From Heterobasidion occidentale (Eukaryota > Basidiomycota > Agaricomycetes > Russulales > Bondarzewiaceae), in assembly GCA_039111635.1 (NCBI GenBank), contig JBCAQO010000004.1:558001-622000 (forward strand): DNA of 64,000 nt, given 5' to 3'. The notes beneath the pieces were generated by a model. It saw only the letters and a list, made by a program, of their open reading frames with translations. It had not been told where the DNA came from and did no database searches. A program made the position numbers and the translations under genes. The stretch's first letter is position 1, and each line of letters opens with the position of its first letter. Of the stretch, positions 44,462 to 59,947 are shown one piece after another.

Positions 44462-44892
44462 CGGCGTGAGGCGGCGAGGCGAGGGCAAGCCTGTGGTGTG
44501 GAGTGTGTGGGTGCGGAGACTGTGTGCAGCGGCGAGCGGTGTGTGGGCGACGGGAGGGACGGCGAGGAGGGAGGGAGAGAGTGGAGGGCAAGGGCCGTCG
44601 TCGTCGTGCTTGATGATCAAGACGCCGTCACGCCTGAGTCACGCCCGGTCACCGCCCCGGTGTGGCCCTGTTTGGCCGCTGTGGCCCGCCGGCCAGTCAG
44701 CCTCCTTGTCTTCTGAAACAGACGTCCCCTGACTCGGTCGAACAGCTCTAAGACTTTGCGGTGTAGATACCCAACTCCGCGACTCGTCATTAATCGATTC
44801 CATATACCAGGGTCCCAGCCCCCCCCCATTAATACAAAAATCCATTAATCCACATCCCACCCAGCCCCAAGCCCACGCCCACGCACATCGCA
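44462..44892. other. Intergenic between the NDR kinase 3' end and the MUB1-like gene
   Basis: 431 bp with no gene. It must hold the MUB1-like promoter and the kinase 3' region. A C-run occurs at 44819-44827. Confidence 0.5.
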
Positions 44893-47174
<2,282 letters not shown>

Positions 47175-47364
47175 CTCTCTTGCTGCTAGTATTAGCTGTG
47201 GCGGCGGCGGCTGGCTGCTCTGCTGCTGGCCTCGAGACGGAACCAGATCGATTGCCGCTTTCGGTAATCAAGGTCGTGAAGGGACCCCGTGCCCTCTCTT
47301 TCCGCATCCGGGGGTCTGCCACTCTCATTTCATGATTATCGTACATACTGTACATCTGGTTATT

Positions 47365-47971
47365 TCATCGCGCGCCCTCTGTCCCGCCGCGGTACCGCGC
47401 CGCCAGCGCCTCCCGCGCCTCCTCCCTCCCCTCCCAGCTCTCCCCGTACCCCCGCTCCCTCCCCGCGGCCTCCCGCGCGCCCTCGTCCCTCCCCTGCCGC
47501 GCATCCCCCAAGTCATCCCCTAACGACCCCCCGCTCGTCGACTGGTCGATCAACCCCCGCTCTCCCGCACTAGGCGTCCCAACACCTGATCCCGACCCTG
47601 ACCCCGTGCGTGCAGGCGTGTGCGCGCCAGAGTGCCGCGAGGCGTCCCACGGGCTCTGCCGCGAGCCGTAGCCCCCCGACGCCGTCGCTGCACCCGCGCA
47701 TCCGTCTGTCAGCGTTCAAACGCAGAAACCGCGAGGAGAGTGTCGAGAGGCTTACAGTCTCCTGCGGGCGGGTAGTTCCCCGTAGCGTAGTCCCCGCCGT
47801 CGTCCACACCCGCCGCTCTCTGCTCCCCCTCCGTAGTCAGACTATCTCCCGCCGCTGCGACATCGCCAGCGGCATTCAGCACGCGCTATGTACCCGACCC
47901 GCTCGGAGACACTCACATTTATTCACCAGTGAGCCTCCGTACCCAGAGCTGGCACCGTATTCGTCGCTCAT
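47365..47971 (-). CDS. Small protein of unknown function, three exons, 158 aa
   Basis: Exons are 47971-47917, 47854-47756 and 47687-47365 with consistent phases and a TGA stop. The N-terminus is glycine/tyrosine-rich (MSDEYGASSGYGGSLVNK), the middle has DYATGNYPPAGD, and the C-terminal half is charged and glycine-rich (WEGREEAREALAARYRGG), suggesting disorder or a helical tail. No family recognised. It lies 190 bp upstream of the NDR kinase on the same strand, so the 3' end of this gene and the kinase promoter are very close. Confidence 0.65.
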
Positions 47972-50573
47972 CGCGGTCCGCGTCTGTGTTGTATGACGCT
48001 ATTATCCCAGCGCTGTTCACAAAACCTCGATCACGTCGCGGGAGACGAAAGCAGTGTAGTTGTGGGTTTTGGTTTCGTTCTGGTTTTGTCGTGAGGACGA
48101 GCTCCGCTGCGCTTGCGCTCTTCCGGGAGGGAGAGGGCGACATGATGTCATCTGTATGCGCATGTTGCCCATCCCGCGTCCTGTCGCCGTGATGACGCCG
48201 CCGGCTCCGTCATCTGTCATCCGCCCAGTTCGGCCAGGTTCAGCCACTGGCCAGCCACCAGGACCGATGTGCGACAGCGTGTACAGGTGTACAGCCCCGC
48301 ACCGCCCTGCCGGCCTTGGTCCCCAGTGGCCGGTGGCCAGCGACGGCAGTACGACCCCCGCCCCCACCTCTGCCCCACTGCAGCACCACCTCCAGACTCC
48401 AGTCAAGTCGCACCAGTGTTGCGCCTTGTGCATGATGAGCACCTGTTCCCGAGGAGATACGGCGCCTTTGCGCTGCGGCCTTGCGGCTTGCGCTCGTGGA
48501 GCCGCGAGGATCCGCGTCGACATCGCGGGATGCGCGAGTCGGGAGTGTGCGAAGCGTCGCCCGCGACTGACAGTACGAACGTGCAGCGGGACGTGGACTC
48601 GGACCCCATGGTCCCAGGCACGTCTCCCCTCCCCACCCCTCCCTCCGCCCAGCCGACCTTGGCATGACGCACTTCCCCAGCTCTGTCTATCACCTATTGA
48701 CCGTGCGCCAGATCTAGTGTGTAATCAATGCCCCATTGCCTTCTTGACAGCCTACGCAGGCCGTCCGCCTCCCCGAGTTCCTTTCCGCCGATTTCAGGAC
48801 GGTGTCCGGCTGTGTAGGCGCCTGCTCGACGCTGGCCCTCCTATCATCAACCCCACGTCCCCCACCTGACAGCACGCGCCAACGCGCACGAAGGAAACAT
48901 GCGGCGCGTAACCGTCGTCCCACTGCGCCGACGCAGTCCTCGAAAAGAGACGAACAACGAACGCCGAATGCAGGAGGAGGCCGAACGAGGGGATGCCCTC
49001 CCGGGCGCGCGGGGCCTCGACCAAGCATTCACCCATCATTTACACGCACGTCTTTCCATTTTTCACGTCCTTCTATTGCGGCCTACGCGACACATTTCCC
49101 GTCGGCGCGACGTGCCCCCCCCCCTCCACCCCTCCACCCCCCCTGAACGCGGCGTTCATTTGCGTGTATTTATCATGCGATATCGAGCGTGCTTCCTGTG
49201 TTGCTGCAGGGATCGGGTGACACCACGCCCGCCCTCCCACGCACAAACGCCTCGCACCGCACGCACCGCGCAGATCAGAACAGATCCAACGCTGAACGTA
49301 GGAGAATGAGGACGGCCGAGGGGACGTCCACCTGGGACCGCCAGAGCCAGGCACCACACCTTTCCGCGTCTGTCTCTAGAGTCTATCCTACCAAGCCCGT
49401 CCCGTCTGAGTCTGCACCCTACATCCCACATCCACTTATAGCTTACGCGATACAACATAACATAACACAACACAGCACCCGACATCCCACACGCGACACG
49501 CCCCCGCGAACGTAGCGTCCGTCTCCATCCACCGTTTGTCCCCAGGACCGGGCGCACATCCTGCATCCTACATCATACATCCCGTTTTGTTTATTCTCAC
49601 TTATCAATCGCGATGAATTCTACGAATTAGGGCGTGCCCGCATGTTCAGATGCGCCCCGCCGTGGAAGTATCTGAAATAGGTTGTGGAGGTACATTCTGA
49701 TACCAGCCTTGTGGGCAACGCCTACAGCACCTTACAGCCTCAGCAACACGTCCTGGACACTTTCGCACACACCACGCGATGTGTTGCCCACCGATGCCGT
49801 TGCCGTTGCCGATCACTGCTCAACGCAGGCCACATCCCACCACTCACCAAGCCCCGCACCATCCGCCCTACACCCACCGCACGCAACGCAAAGGGCAGCC
49901 GTGAGAGTAAGGGGGCACGCATAGTCACGTGCCCGTCCATGATCCGCTCGTCCCCGCCAGGTGCCTCTCTCGCGCTGCCCTCCTTCGTGCAGAAAACCGA
50001 CCACGCCGAGGTCCGATCGCCTCTTGCCCTCGCGCTTGCGCGACGGTTTGGCCTGGCCAGGGTGCGGTCAAGTGCGGATCGCAGAGGTCGGGGATAAGAG
50101 GGGCAACGGATCGGAGATCAGAGACGCGCGGTCGGCGGTAAGGTCGGCGCCACGTACCGCTGATCCGGAGGACGGCTCGACGCGCGCACGCGCGCCCGGC
50201 GGTCGAGCTAAACTTGGGAGGCGCGGGCCTGGGATCGCGATTGCGACCGGAGTCCGAAAGGGGGGGGCAAAGTAGGCGGGGAACGCTGGGTGACGCAACG
50301 TAAAACAAAGGGGAGCAAAGAGGCGCGCACGTGCACACACGTCCAGGAAAGTCGGAAAGTAGGTGTGGCGTCGTGGAGCGCGGAGGGGGGACACAGAGCA
50401 AAAGCAGATGGTCAGCGTTCATTTTCAACGACAGAGGAGATCCCCAAATTACCTTCTGTGCGTACAGCGCTCTTGGGGACGAGGATGCGCTCTTTCGCTT
50501 TATCTCCCCTTCTCCCAGCGCTGCCGAGTCGTTCCGCGCAGGGAGCCGCGGCGGCATGGAGCAGCCGCGCCCG
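47972..50573. other. GC-rich region without supported genes
   Basis: Long ORFs exist on both strands (for example 48060-48869 plus and 49925-50773 minus) but show no domain or consistent splice structure. Codon content looks like random GC-rich sequence. The first few hundred bases must hold the promoter of the minus-strand small gene. Confidence 0.45.
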
Positions 50574-50765
50574 TCAAACCACCGGCCCTCGCGCCTCGTC
50601 CTCTCCGTCCCACTCCCAGGCGCGCCAGTGCCCGCGCTCGACGAGGTTCGCCGCACTGGACCAGTAGTGCGTGGAGCGCGCGCAGTGGGGGAGGGCGTCG
50701 GCGCCGTGGAACGGCCAGGGAACGAGTACAAAGAAGGCAAAGAAGAGGGAGCTGAAGGATGGCAT
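50574..50765 (-). CDS. Candidate small secreted protein, 63 aa
   Basis: The ORF opens with MPSFSSLFFAFFVLVPWPFHGADA, a good signal-peptide shape (polar start, hydrophobic core, ALPHC-type cleavage region), and ends at a TGA after a W- and acidic-rich tail (HWRAWEWDGEDEARGPVV). A TATATAACC-like box lies about 70 nt upstream (near 50825-50830), followed by a C-rich leader. A single exon fits, though a splice at 'GGTG' points cannot be excluded. Only two cysteines or fewer, so not a classic cysteine-rich effector. No family recognised. Confidence 0.4.
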   Translation of the reverse strand: MPSFSSLFFAFFVLVPWPFHGADALPHCARSTHYWSSAANLVERGHWRAWEWDGEDEARGPVV

Positions 50766-53700
50766 GGAGACATGCACCGGAGGATATGAGTGTGTGTGCC
50801 TATGAACGGGCCGCGCGGGAGGGGTTATATGCGATCGCTGAGCGTGGCGTGGGGATGTGAGGATAAAGCAGCAATGATCAGGGATATGCTCGTTGGACAA
50901 GGGGACGTGAGGCAGGAAGGGGGGCCGATGTGATTCCAGCGAACAACAAAGGTAGCCGCGCATGCAGGCGCCCTCGAGGCGCGCGGGGATGACGCGTGGT
51001 AGCGTCGACACTATGCTCGTCAGGAAACCTTGCCGATATTGTGCGGTGATGTCCCAAAGACTGTCGGGGTGAGGCTGTGGATGAGCGGCAAGTGTTGCTG
51101 GCCGGTGAGACGAGAAGCGTCACGTCGGCGGGCCGGTACCCGTCATCGGGGGCGTATGTCGTCACCGACGGACGTACAAGGGCCAAGAATCGCAAGAGTC
51201 CAGTCGCCACCTCAGCTCTCTGCCTTGAAGAGAACGGGGTATGGGTATCAGTGGGTGCCGGCCTGAGCATCGAGGGCCACATGAAGTGTCTGGTGTGGGG
51301 GGTGGAAGGCTTATCCCGTGAAAGTCACGTCGTCTGGACCCGTAGCCTTATCCACGGTTTGTATCTCCTAATGCAGGGGGGCAGGGGGGAAAGAGAGAGT
51401 ACATGATGGTGGGTTGACGTTCTATTTAACGTTCTCACCCCGTATCTTCATCAGCCCCTCGGCATACACCGTCGGACGTAGGAGCTGCACTGTCCCCCTC
51501 AGGATCGGTTCGGTTTCGCGCCGCGTTGGCGGCTGTGCTTTTCCAAAAGCGATTGTCCGTTGTCGTTGGTCATACAATACGGGAACATAGGGACTGTCCT
51601 GTGATTCTGAGGGGGGCGAAGGGGCGCGGCATGATGGTGGGTTGTCAGATCGACCCACTCTCTTCAAGCTTCAAGGTGGGTTGGCAGCTTCCTATCGCCG
51701 CAATACCGCTGCGCAGCACAAACCGACCGCACCAACACGAGTACCGCAAGAACGCGAAGCTTCAAACGTCGGTCCTCCGCTCTACCCTCGCAGGTTCGGT
51801 TTGATTTCTCGCCGCGTTCTAAGAGGCCATATTTGTGATCCTTGTGCCGGGCAATTGATTCGGGAGCCCGGACACTAGCCCAGGAGTTTGACGACACGTT
51901 TCAGTGCTGGGAAGTGAGATTCGCCTCTTCAGTTCGGACGCGAGCCGTCTCGACCGTATACCAATCAATATGGACCAACAAGCTGCGGAGCATTTACCGT
52001 CATACTGCGCTACTCGTATTAATACGTGTCTTGATAGAAGTCGTGACGAGGGCCGCGGCCCACACGGACCAGAACACCTCGGAGCTTGATGCTGATATCC
52101 AGAGTGCTCAATGGCCCCGAAATTAATTATCCTTCGGAGATCGTGCCCTATTCATTTTTGTGGTGAGGTTCGGTTTTGGCAGATAACATGAAATCCGGTA
52201 GATCCACCTCTGACGCCCTACAGATAATGCGGAGGTCAACCTGCTGTAAACCATGACTGAGGAGGCAAAAGTACGCACTACAACACTGTCGTAGATGGAA
52301 AATCGATGTCTAATCCGAAATTGTCGAACTTTAGATTTTTCGATGACCTTCTTTCGTCCTATCAGAAGGTGACCTGTTTGGGTTGCGAACCTCGAGATCT
52401 CTCCTTGAGCACTTTAGAGTAGTGCGTATCTCTGTTTCTCCATCCTTGGGCGTGCGCTGTCGTTAATCAGATGTTCGAAACGTCCATGCTCCGCCGGCGC
52501 ATCGAAATTGAACCCTGACTTGACTTGATCGAATCGAGGAAGCTTGGCTTAAGCTATAATTGTAACGTAAGTGGGGAGAGGTGGGCTACTCAGAGTCGCT
52601 CCGAGTTGGTACCTTGAATGCCAAATGAAGCTTTAGAGGTGCAGGGGTGTCCTTACACATAACACCTGAGGATACGATCGTGCCGCAGACCGTCCTGCTG
52701 GCTCATGCTAGTATAAACATGGGGTACTCATCATCATCGCCCTGCTCCCTACTTCGGTAAGTCCTAGTCCCTATTTTCTTGAAAGTCCGTAATAGCATAT
52801 GGGGATGATCGCCTTACTTTACACCGAATGCCCATGATTGTAAATAGTTGAAATATGTTTCAGCAGCCCTTGATGTCTGTAGAACCTTGATTTCATACCT
52901 GAAAATAGATCTCGCTGTGCGAGCGACCTCAAAGGCTACACTCAATCGAGGCAGGATTGTTGGCGTGAAAGGTGAACTGGCAGGGATCGATCACAGGCCC
53001 CAGGATTTTTATGCATTCTGAGAGTATTCTGAGCTCCTCGCGCCGGACTGAATTCTCTTTCCCACGATCAACTCCGACAGGAAACCACCTCCTCGAACCG
53101 GCTACGTACGTACCTCCTCGAATTGCTCTTCCACAAACGAGTTGCACACATGTTGCTTCTAGCTCTGTCCATCACACCCCCACCATTCAACCCAGCATCG
53201 TGTATTTCGCCCTTTCCCCATCGGTCCAAACGGGGCGAATTGAGTGAGTACCTTTTTGCATATCCAGGCTGCCTCGTCCTACCGCAATCCGACGAGCGAG
53301 AAGTTCAAGTTGTATGAAGACTGAAACGGCTGGTTCTCAGTACAGAAGCTGTTCAGCACTCAATCAGCTCTGTGACAATTGGTAGATCGAACACGGGACT
53401 GGGTTGCCTTGCGCGTCCTCCCAGGGGCTCTGCTATTGTTCAGATCCGTGCTCCCGCCCCATGCTGCGCATTCGATCTTCGGACGCGCCAGTCTAATGGC
53501 ACGGTCGGCTTGACGAGCTGAATGTCTGCATGATGCGACGGCCACACTCTGTTGACGGCCCACGGGTGAGATTCGGGCCCATCACGACTGCCTGGCGTGG
53601 CGGCCAGCGTACTTCCATTCGTATGGTACCGGTGCGTGGAACCCCTTCTCACTCTGCTCGCGCCTATCAATGATTCCCCTGATTCCCCTCCATCATGCGT

Positions 53701-56700
53701 TCACTATCTCAGGAATCCTGCCACGGACGCGATCTCGAGATCCGCTGGGTCAGGCAGGCCTACATAGGCTTTATGCCACCTCTCCTATGATACAGGGCAT
53801 CGCCTTATATGATTTCGTGAGCGCTCCGCGCTCGAGCGTGTGTTTCCCAGCAAAAGTGGCGTCCAAAATTTAAAGTACTGATTCTATGATCACAGACGAA
53901 TGTGCGGCAGGCGGTACAGCCTTTCTGTGACCTCTTGCCACAGTCTCGTCTTGTTGGAGATACCCTCTGTTTTGTGGCAGCTCTGATGGGGCGCGTGTCA
54001 TAGCATAAATGGCATAGGGAAGAATCTCAGACATGCAGTTTCAAGATCTAGTATCGCCCCCATGTCTCAAAAGCCTAAACCCCCTCCACCCGTATGCTCA
54101 TCTTTATTGGCCCTTCCTCAACCCAATAGAATTCTCAAAATGGCGCAAGGCGCCAAGGACGATACAGGATGCAGGCTCCAAAAACCCCAATACAAGCGTT
54201 TTCGTTCCTTCCAAAATTGTGCGAGTATTTTCTTCCCCTCCATCATGAGCAACTGCTCAAGCCATTTTAGGTACCTCGAGATCAGATATACACTGCAAAA
54301 AGCGCGTCCGAATGGACAGCGCCCTCCTCCCTCGCCCAGGTGCCAAGTAACAATCCTCAACAACAAGGTGGAAGGTGACAGGCACAAGCGCTTGTGACAG
54401 CCAAGAGTTCTTGGTGCGCTCGAAGGAGGTCCGTTACTTCACCAGTCCTCGCCCATGGCTCCCATTTACACATCAGCTTGGAAACTTCGTTTATAGCGAA
54501 CTTCGTATACATAGTCGCATCGACTAAAATCTTTGCAACCTCGGGTGTTGTGAATGATCTTGGGCTTGCGGAGTGCGCTCTAGCTGAAGCCAAGCTTGCA
54601 CTACCATTAGCTAGCTTTTGGCCTGCTATGTACAATCTCACGCCGACCCTTCCCGTTGTACATTCCCACATTTTGGGATTTCAAATAGCACCCTGGACGA
54701 TAATGGCAGCTAACCATAGTGACTGCATCTCATCTTTCCGTTTGTGCCATGGCATTGTATACGAGGGCTGCTCCTAGAGTTCACAGTATTTGACTTCGAT
54801 GGCATTCACGCAACAAGTTGCTGCAGGTGTGGGTTCTCATTTGTTACATACACTGCCTACGAGGGTCCGCGATGTCGTAGAGGAATATATTTTAGCGCCT
54901 CTACTCACCGGCACTTTTATAGTCCGAGTAATGTGACTGCAACGATGCAATGAGGCCAGAATTCAAGCCCCGCCGATTATCTGCTCATTCTCGTCTGAGG
55001 ATCCTCGTTTTTCTCCGTCTAGTGTCTTGATAGTACGATGCAACACATTTGGCACAAATGGAGCTATGCTGCAATACCATTCGCCAATCCAGTTTTAAAT
55101 CTGACGTTCACCATCATCTCAGGCGTTGCTAGCACGTGGTTTGACTCCAGAGCCGCCAAAGTCACGAGCACCGCTTTCTTTGTCGCTGGCAGCATACTCT
55201 CCGTTTGGTACGTAGCTGAACTGTGGCATCACTGCCGTGACTCATATAACTCCATAGGTCGGCCCTCAGGCCGATTCGCAATGGTGGAAGGAGGGATGCG
55301 GAAGCGCAATGGTATGTCCATTAACAATTGATCAAAGTCTGAGTTCCTCAGTATCGATTTTCCCGGAAGGTTTAATTTACCCTCACTTGCCCAAGTCAAC
55401 GACATCTATGCTGCTGCGGATGCTTTCCTGAATGAAAGGTCAGATACTAAGCCTTAATCACTGAGAGATCAGTTCACTTAATTCCCTGGTCCAGTTTTTC
55501 CCCAAATCCGATGACAAAGGCAATACCATGGACTCAGGTGTTCCGTAGACGAGAACTTGTCCGCACGTTCGTTAATTTCATAAGTTTCATCTAGGCTAAT
55601 ATCCCACAAACAGAGGGTGCGTCTCGTTTCTAATCGCCTGCTGAGCTTGTCTTTAAATCCATCGGTTCCTAGAGAAAATATCGCAACAGAGCTGTCAAAA
55701 CGTATCTTCTCATTCACATGTTTCATGACTATCCAAAACCTCGGTGTGTTTGGCGAGTACGTGTATATCTTCCGGGTGCATTGTGTGCTCCACAATGTGT
55801 ATGTCTGACAAATTTCATCTCAGATTGCACGTATACTTCCTACCTCTTAATCAAGCATTTCAACTAACAAACGTACACTGGATTCCAACGTTGACAGTGG
55901 GTATGTTTGTCATACACGTAAACTGGCCCCATATTCACGATGACGTGGTGCCTTTATGATCTGGAAAGATAGTAAGTACATGAACTTGCTTCATGGCGTT
56001 GAAGGTATTGATCATTGGAGTATAGAAGGTCGGCATTTTAAACATAGAGCACTCCCTTTTGAGAGCTTAGGGTCATTCTTTGGCGCCATGTCTTGCTCTC
56101 TAGGCCGTAAGTCATTGAGGGCCACACAAAAAACCTGATCTGATATCTGTGCGGACATGTGTCTCCATCCAGGGGGTAAGATACTCTGACAGCTCTTTGA
56201 AATCAATTCCCTCCTCACAAACTTGTGGTATTGGCTGATCTTTAGAAAGTACGCTGACTTCGGCCCTGACCACACATTTTATTGTTGTTAAATCTACCAC
56301 TTCTTGCTTGATTATATCAGGAGGTGAGCGTTGGCATATGACTTTGCCCTTCATGTGCGCTAACAAATATTATCGCTTCTCTAGCAGGTGAGCCTTGATT
56401 GACGCCTTAGAAACCCTTGGAGTAACTTTGAAAGTGAATTTCTCCATTGACAGAAGGTACGCCGTACTCAGATACGACACGTCGCTGAACTTATGATAAA
56501 CATTCTATTTGTACTTTAGCTGGTATGTGTAGAAACTTCCCGTCACTAGAATCATCGCTTACAAGGCACGACTTTAATAAAAAAGAGAGTACGTATTCTT
56601 AATAGCTCAAGAGCCCCATACACTAATTCTGATATGCCGATCATTTTCTGTAGAGCGTACGTCGGTCATGAGATACATGTAAATTTGAGAAACCGAACAG

Positions 56701-57461
56701 TTACTACTGTTCTGACTAGGTCGTATGTCCCTATTCCATGGACGATCTCCAAATAATCTGATCTTAGCCCGTAGCTGGACGAGCGAGCATTTGTGACGCT
56801 AGGCATGCATCCAGCCCACCAAGACACACTCTACTAACAACTCATCTCTCGTTGCCCTGAGGTATGCTAGTCCTTCTCGTATCTGGGGCAACCTCTGACA
56901 GGTCTATAATGGTATTAGGGAAAACTGTGATGCGGATTATATCGACAGTTTGAAGGAGAAGCATAGATTGGATGACTCGACACTTTGCCTTACCTGGTAT
57001 TTCTTGACACCCATACACATTTCCAATATGTTTCCTATGCCGAATCGCAGAAGAGTAAGCATGGCATCGTGAACACAAAACTGTTATCCAGGAGAGTGTC
57101 TATGTTGACCTTCTTGAAGAAAGATAAACCGCATGATGTTAGCGCCATTTGTGAATCCAGCAAAGACACAGGCACAGTACTTTTCGTAACTGAAGGCGCG
57201 ATAGTTTAGTAATGAGTGACGACTTCTGTACGAAATTTTCTCTCGCTCTTTGCCCTCACATGGCAGCGGATTAACCAAGCGATACGGGCGCATGAGAATC
57301 ATAATCACAGGCTATCTACGAGTGACATACATTAGAAGAAACTCTATACTAAAACAACGTCAGAGACAGACTAAGGCTTGCGAGAACGAACCAGACAAAA
57401 AAGCAGCGAAACAAATACATAGGCCATAACAGTGACACACGATGAATTCTGCCAAGATGAC
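50766..57461. other. Gene-poor region
   Basis: The segment passes from GC-rich to AT-rich near 52 kb. Short ORFs such as 54394-54777 (+), 55038-55331 (+, hydrophobic segments) and 57084-57308 (-) are not supported by domains or splice models. 55038-55331 could be the last exons of a membrane protein. From 55.3 to 57.4 kb there are many short GT...AG-like stretches and low GC, suggesting decayed genes. Nothing else is recognised. Confidence 0.4.
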
Positions 57462-59947
57462 CTACCCTTCTAACTCCGATTCCACCGTGGCAGGCAAAGT
57501 TCCTAGCCTGCGATTTCCTCTCTTGGAATCTTCCTCCCTGGAGCCCACACCGTCTGGGGTTCCAGTCTCCGTTGTCTGCGACTTGCTCGATTCTTCACCC
57601 TGGTGAGCTTCAGTTTCCGCCTTCTGGCGCTTGCTCCCAGAACCCTCGCTGGTCACGACCCCATGCTCAGTTCTCCGCCGCCGGCTCTTGGATCCTTCGG
57701 TGCTGAGACCAGCTTCGTCTCTCTTGCGTTTCTCAGTCGCTCGCAGTTCAGATGCGCGTAGTGGAGCTGGAATAACAGAAGGGGCAGGCCAAGATCCAAG
57801 CATGTCACAGCTTTTGTTGTTCGTTGGCCATCCGTCCTTGCCAAGGTGCTTTTTGTATATCTGGAGGTGCTTCTCTGAGGAAACTAGTTGCTTGAGGGCA
57901 TCGTGTTTAGAAGGAAACAATGTTTCGAAGTCCGGTTCTATCTTGACATAGATTGGGATGAATAACCTTCGAAGATCATTGATCAGTGTGGCGTGCGCAG
58001 GATGAAGAAATTCGCTGGTGGTTGCGTATCCTAGCGCGTCAGGCGGCGCATAGCTGAAGAAGCGCTTCTTGTCGTCTCCTCCACGAGTCTCTTGCGCGTC
58101 ATCCCTGAATGTGCCATCGAAATGACGGTAGACTGCGCTGGAAATTTCACGAAAAAGAGAAGGGTCATGCTTGACGTATCGGATGCTATGATAGAGAAGG
58201 ACGTGAAGGAATGATTCAAGATCGTCGCGAAATTCATGAACTTTGTTCATTCTGAGAAGATCCGCAGAGATATATTGCCATGTTCCCTACATGCCGATTG
58301 GAGAGTATATCAGATGAAGGTATTTGAAGCAGAGAAAGAAAGACGCACCGTCATAGAATTCAACGCAGACTGCGTCACTTCGCCATCATCAGAAAGGATC
58401 GTTGCCAAATCCCAATCAATAAGGAGTCCAGTCCCTTCATCTGTGATCAGAATGTTCCTGCCACTGATGTCCCGATGGAACACCTTGGCATTGTACGCTT
58501 TTTGATGAGCTATAGCGCATATTCAGCTATAGGCCAGCAAAAGAAATACAGTATGAAACCCACCTTCGATTGCATGCATAATCACACAACATAGTTCGAA
58601 AGTCGAATTGAACTCGGATAACGGACGTCCTATGTCTTGCAGCACAATCCGATAATGCCTGTGCTTCTCTATCTCCTTGACCTTCAAGCCCTTTCTTGTC
58701 TGTGAAAATTCGTGGGTTCGCGTCCCCTGGTTCCCCACATCACCCGAGTAGAGAACGTGAGGAATGTGTGGGACCTGAGCCTGCGCCAGAATCTCATAAG
58801 TCTCGCCCTCTTTATGGACCCCGTCAGAAACGTATCTCCAACTATCCTTGAGGAAAACAAGCTTCTTCGTCGAGAGATCGAACACCTCATATCCCTCGGT
58901 GGCCCTACCAGTCGGGCTGCGTCCCTGGAACTGCGCTCGAGATGCCACCAGGAAGTTCTCGCTCTGGTCGTTCTCATTCACCACAAGGAACTTCCGAAAC
59001 GTGTCGTCCGAAGCGTATCGCTTGGGTGGGTTCTCCTCATCCTCACCCCTCACACGGGCTAGGACTCTGGCCCGTTTGTCTAATTCCACCTTCGTCATCT
59101 CAATTTCCTCCGCTGTTGGTGTCGATACCGTAATGTCGTGTCCACGCTGCTCGTCAGAGAGATGGTTGTACTGCCAGAAGAATCTCGCCAGATGAACGAC
59201 GTTCGTCCGCCAGTCGAAGCGTTCGGTAACGACAGCACCAGCACGATCCCAGCGAATGAAACGAGCGTAGTTTTGGAGAAAGAGGACCGAGAAGACGAAG
59301 CATCGGGGCTGCGATCGAAAAATGAGGTTGGTGTACGATATGATTTGACCTGTGTTATGGATGGCCAGATCAGTCATGTGTTGAAACGAGTGGGCCTTCC
59401 TAGACTTCGCATCTGGATTTGGATCCACGAACGGATCGTCGGCCAACGGTTTACACTCGATGGGTACCTCCATTTGCTTAAAACTTGCACCGAGTTCTGG
59501 TACGTTGCTCGCCTTGTATACAGAGATATCGGGTTTCTGGTCCCGATCCTCTTTGAAGGTTGTGTCGACTAGGACGAGGTCAGGACAAATACCGGCTTCA
59601 TTCACAGCGTTTATCTACAAAATATATAAAATGATTAAGATATGATCTATTTGGAGATGGGAGATACTCAAAAATCTACCCTCGAATCCTGTACCACCGG
59701 CAGTGTTGTCTTCGAATGCATCAACGTAACCTTCCGGAAGCTCACGGACGGTCTCAGTGTGCATGAAAGTATCGATGAATTTATCAACAGGGCATGGGCC
59801 CGACAAATTCATCCCGCATTTCGTGGGCAAATTTCTTATATTGCGTGGAGGCTCTGTCGGGAGCCGCAAGACTAAATCGTTGAGCAGCTGATTCTTTGTA
59901 TTTCTGTGGTTTGCCACCAGTTTGAAGCAGCAGAGGAGTAGACATGT
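57462..59947 (-). CDS. FunK1-type fungal protein kinase with an N-terminal frame break
   Basis: The main exons are about 59605-58564, 58509-58349 and 58286-57462, with consistent phases. The body contains PDLVLVDTTF, VPIECKPL, the ligand-binding-like kinase N-lobe (LVFLKDSWR, the lysine of VAIK type), FHRDISGRNILI, LIDWDLAT (DWD in place of DFG) and GTWQYISADLL, the hallmarks of FunK1 kinases. The C-terminus is basic and S/E-rich (KRKRDEAG..., KSRRRRTEHG), probably nuclear. The first exon (59947 to about 59675) reads FAHEMRDEFVGPMPC and then stops; the following VDKFIDTFMHTETV continues one frame over, so one extra base near 59786-59792 breaks it. The junction to the next exon also lacks a clean phase. 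Functional if the break is an assembly error, otherwise a 5'-damaged gene. Confidence 0.75.

Noticed and set aside
48060..48869. 269-aa plus-strand ORF
   Set aside because: No domain, no splice support and composition typical of GC-rich non-coding DNA.
49925..50773. 282-aa minus-strand ORF
   Set aside because: It overlaps the better-supported small secreted ORF in another frame and has no recognisable motif.
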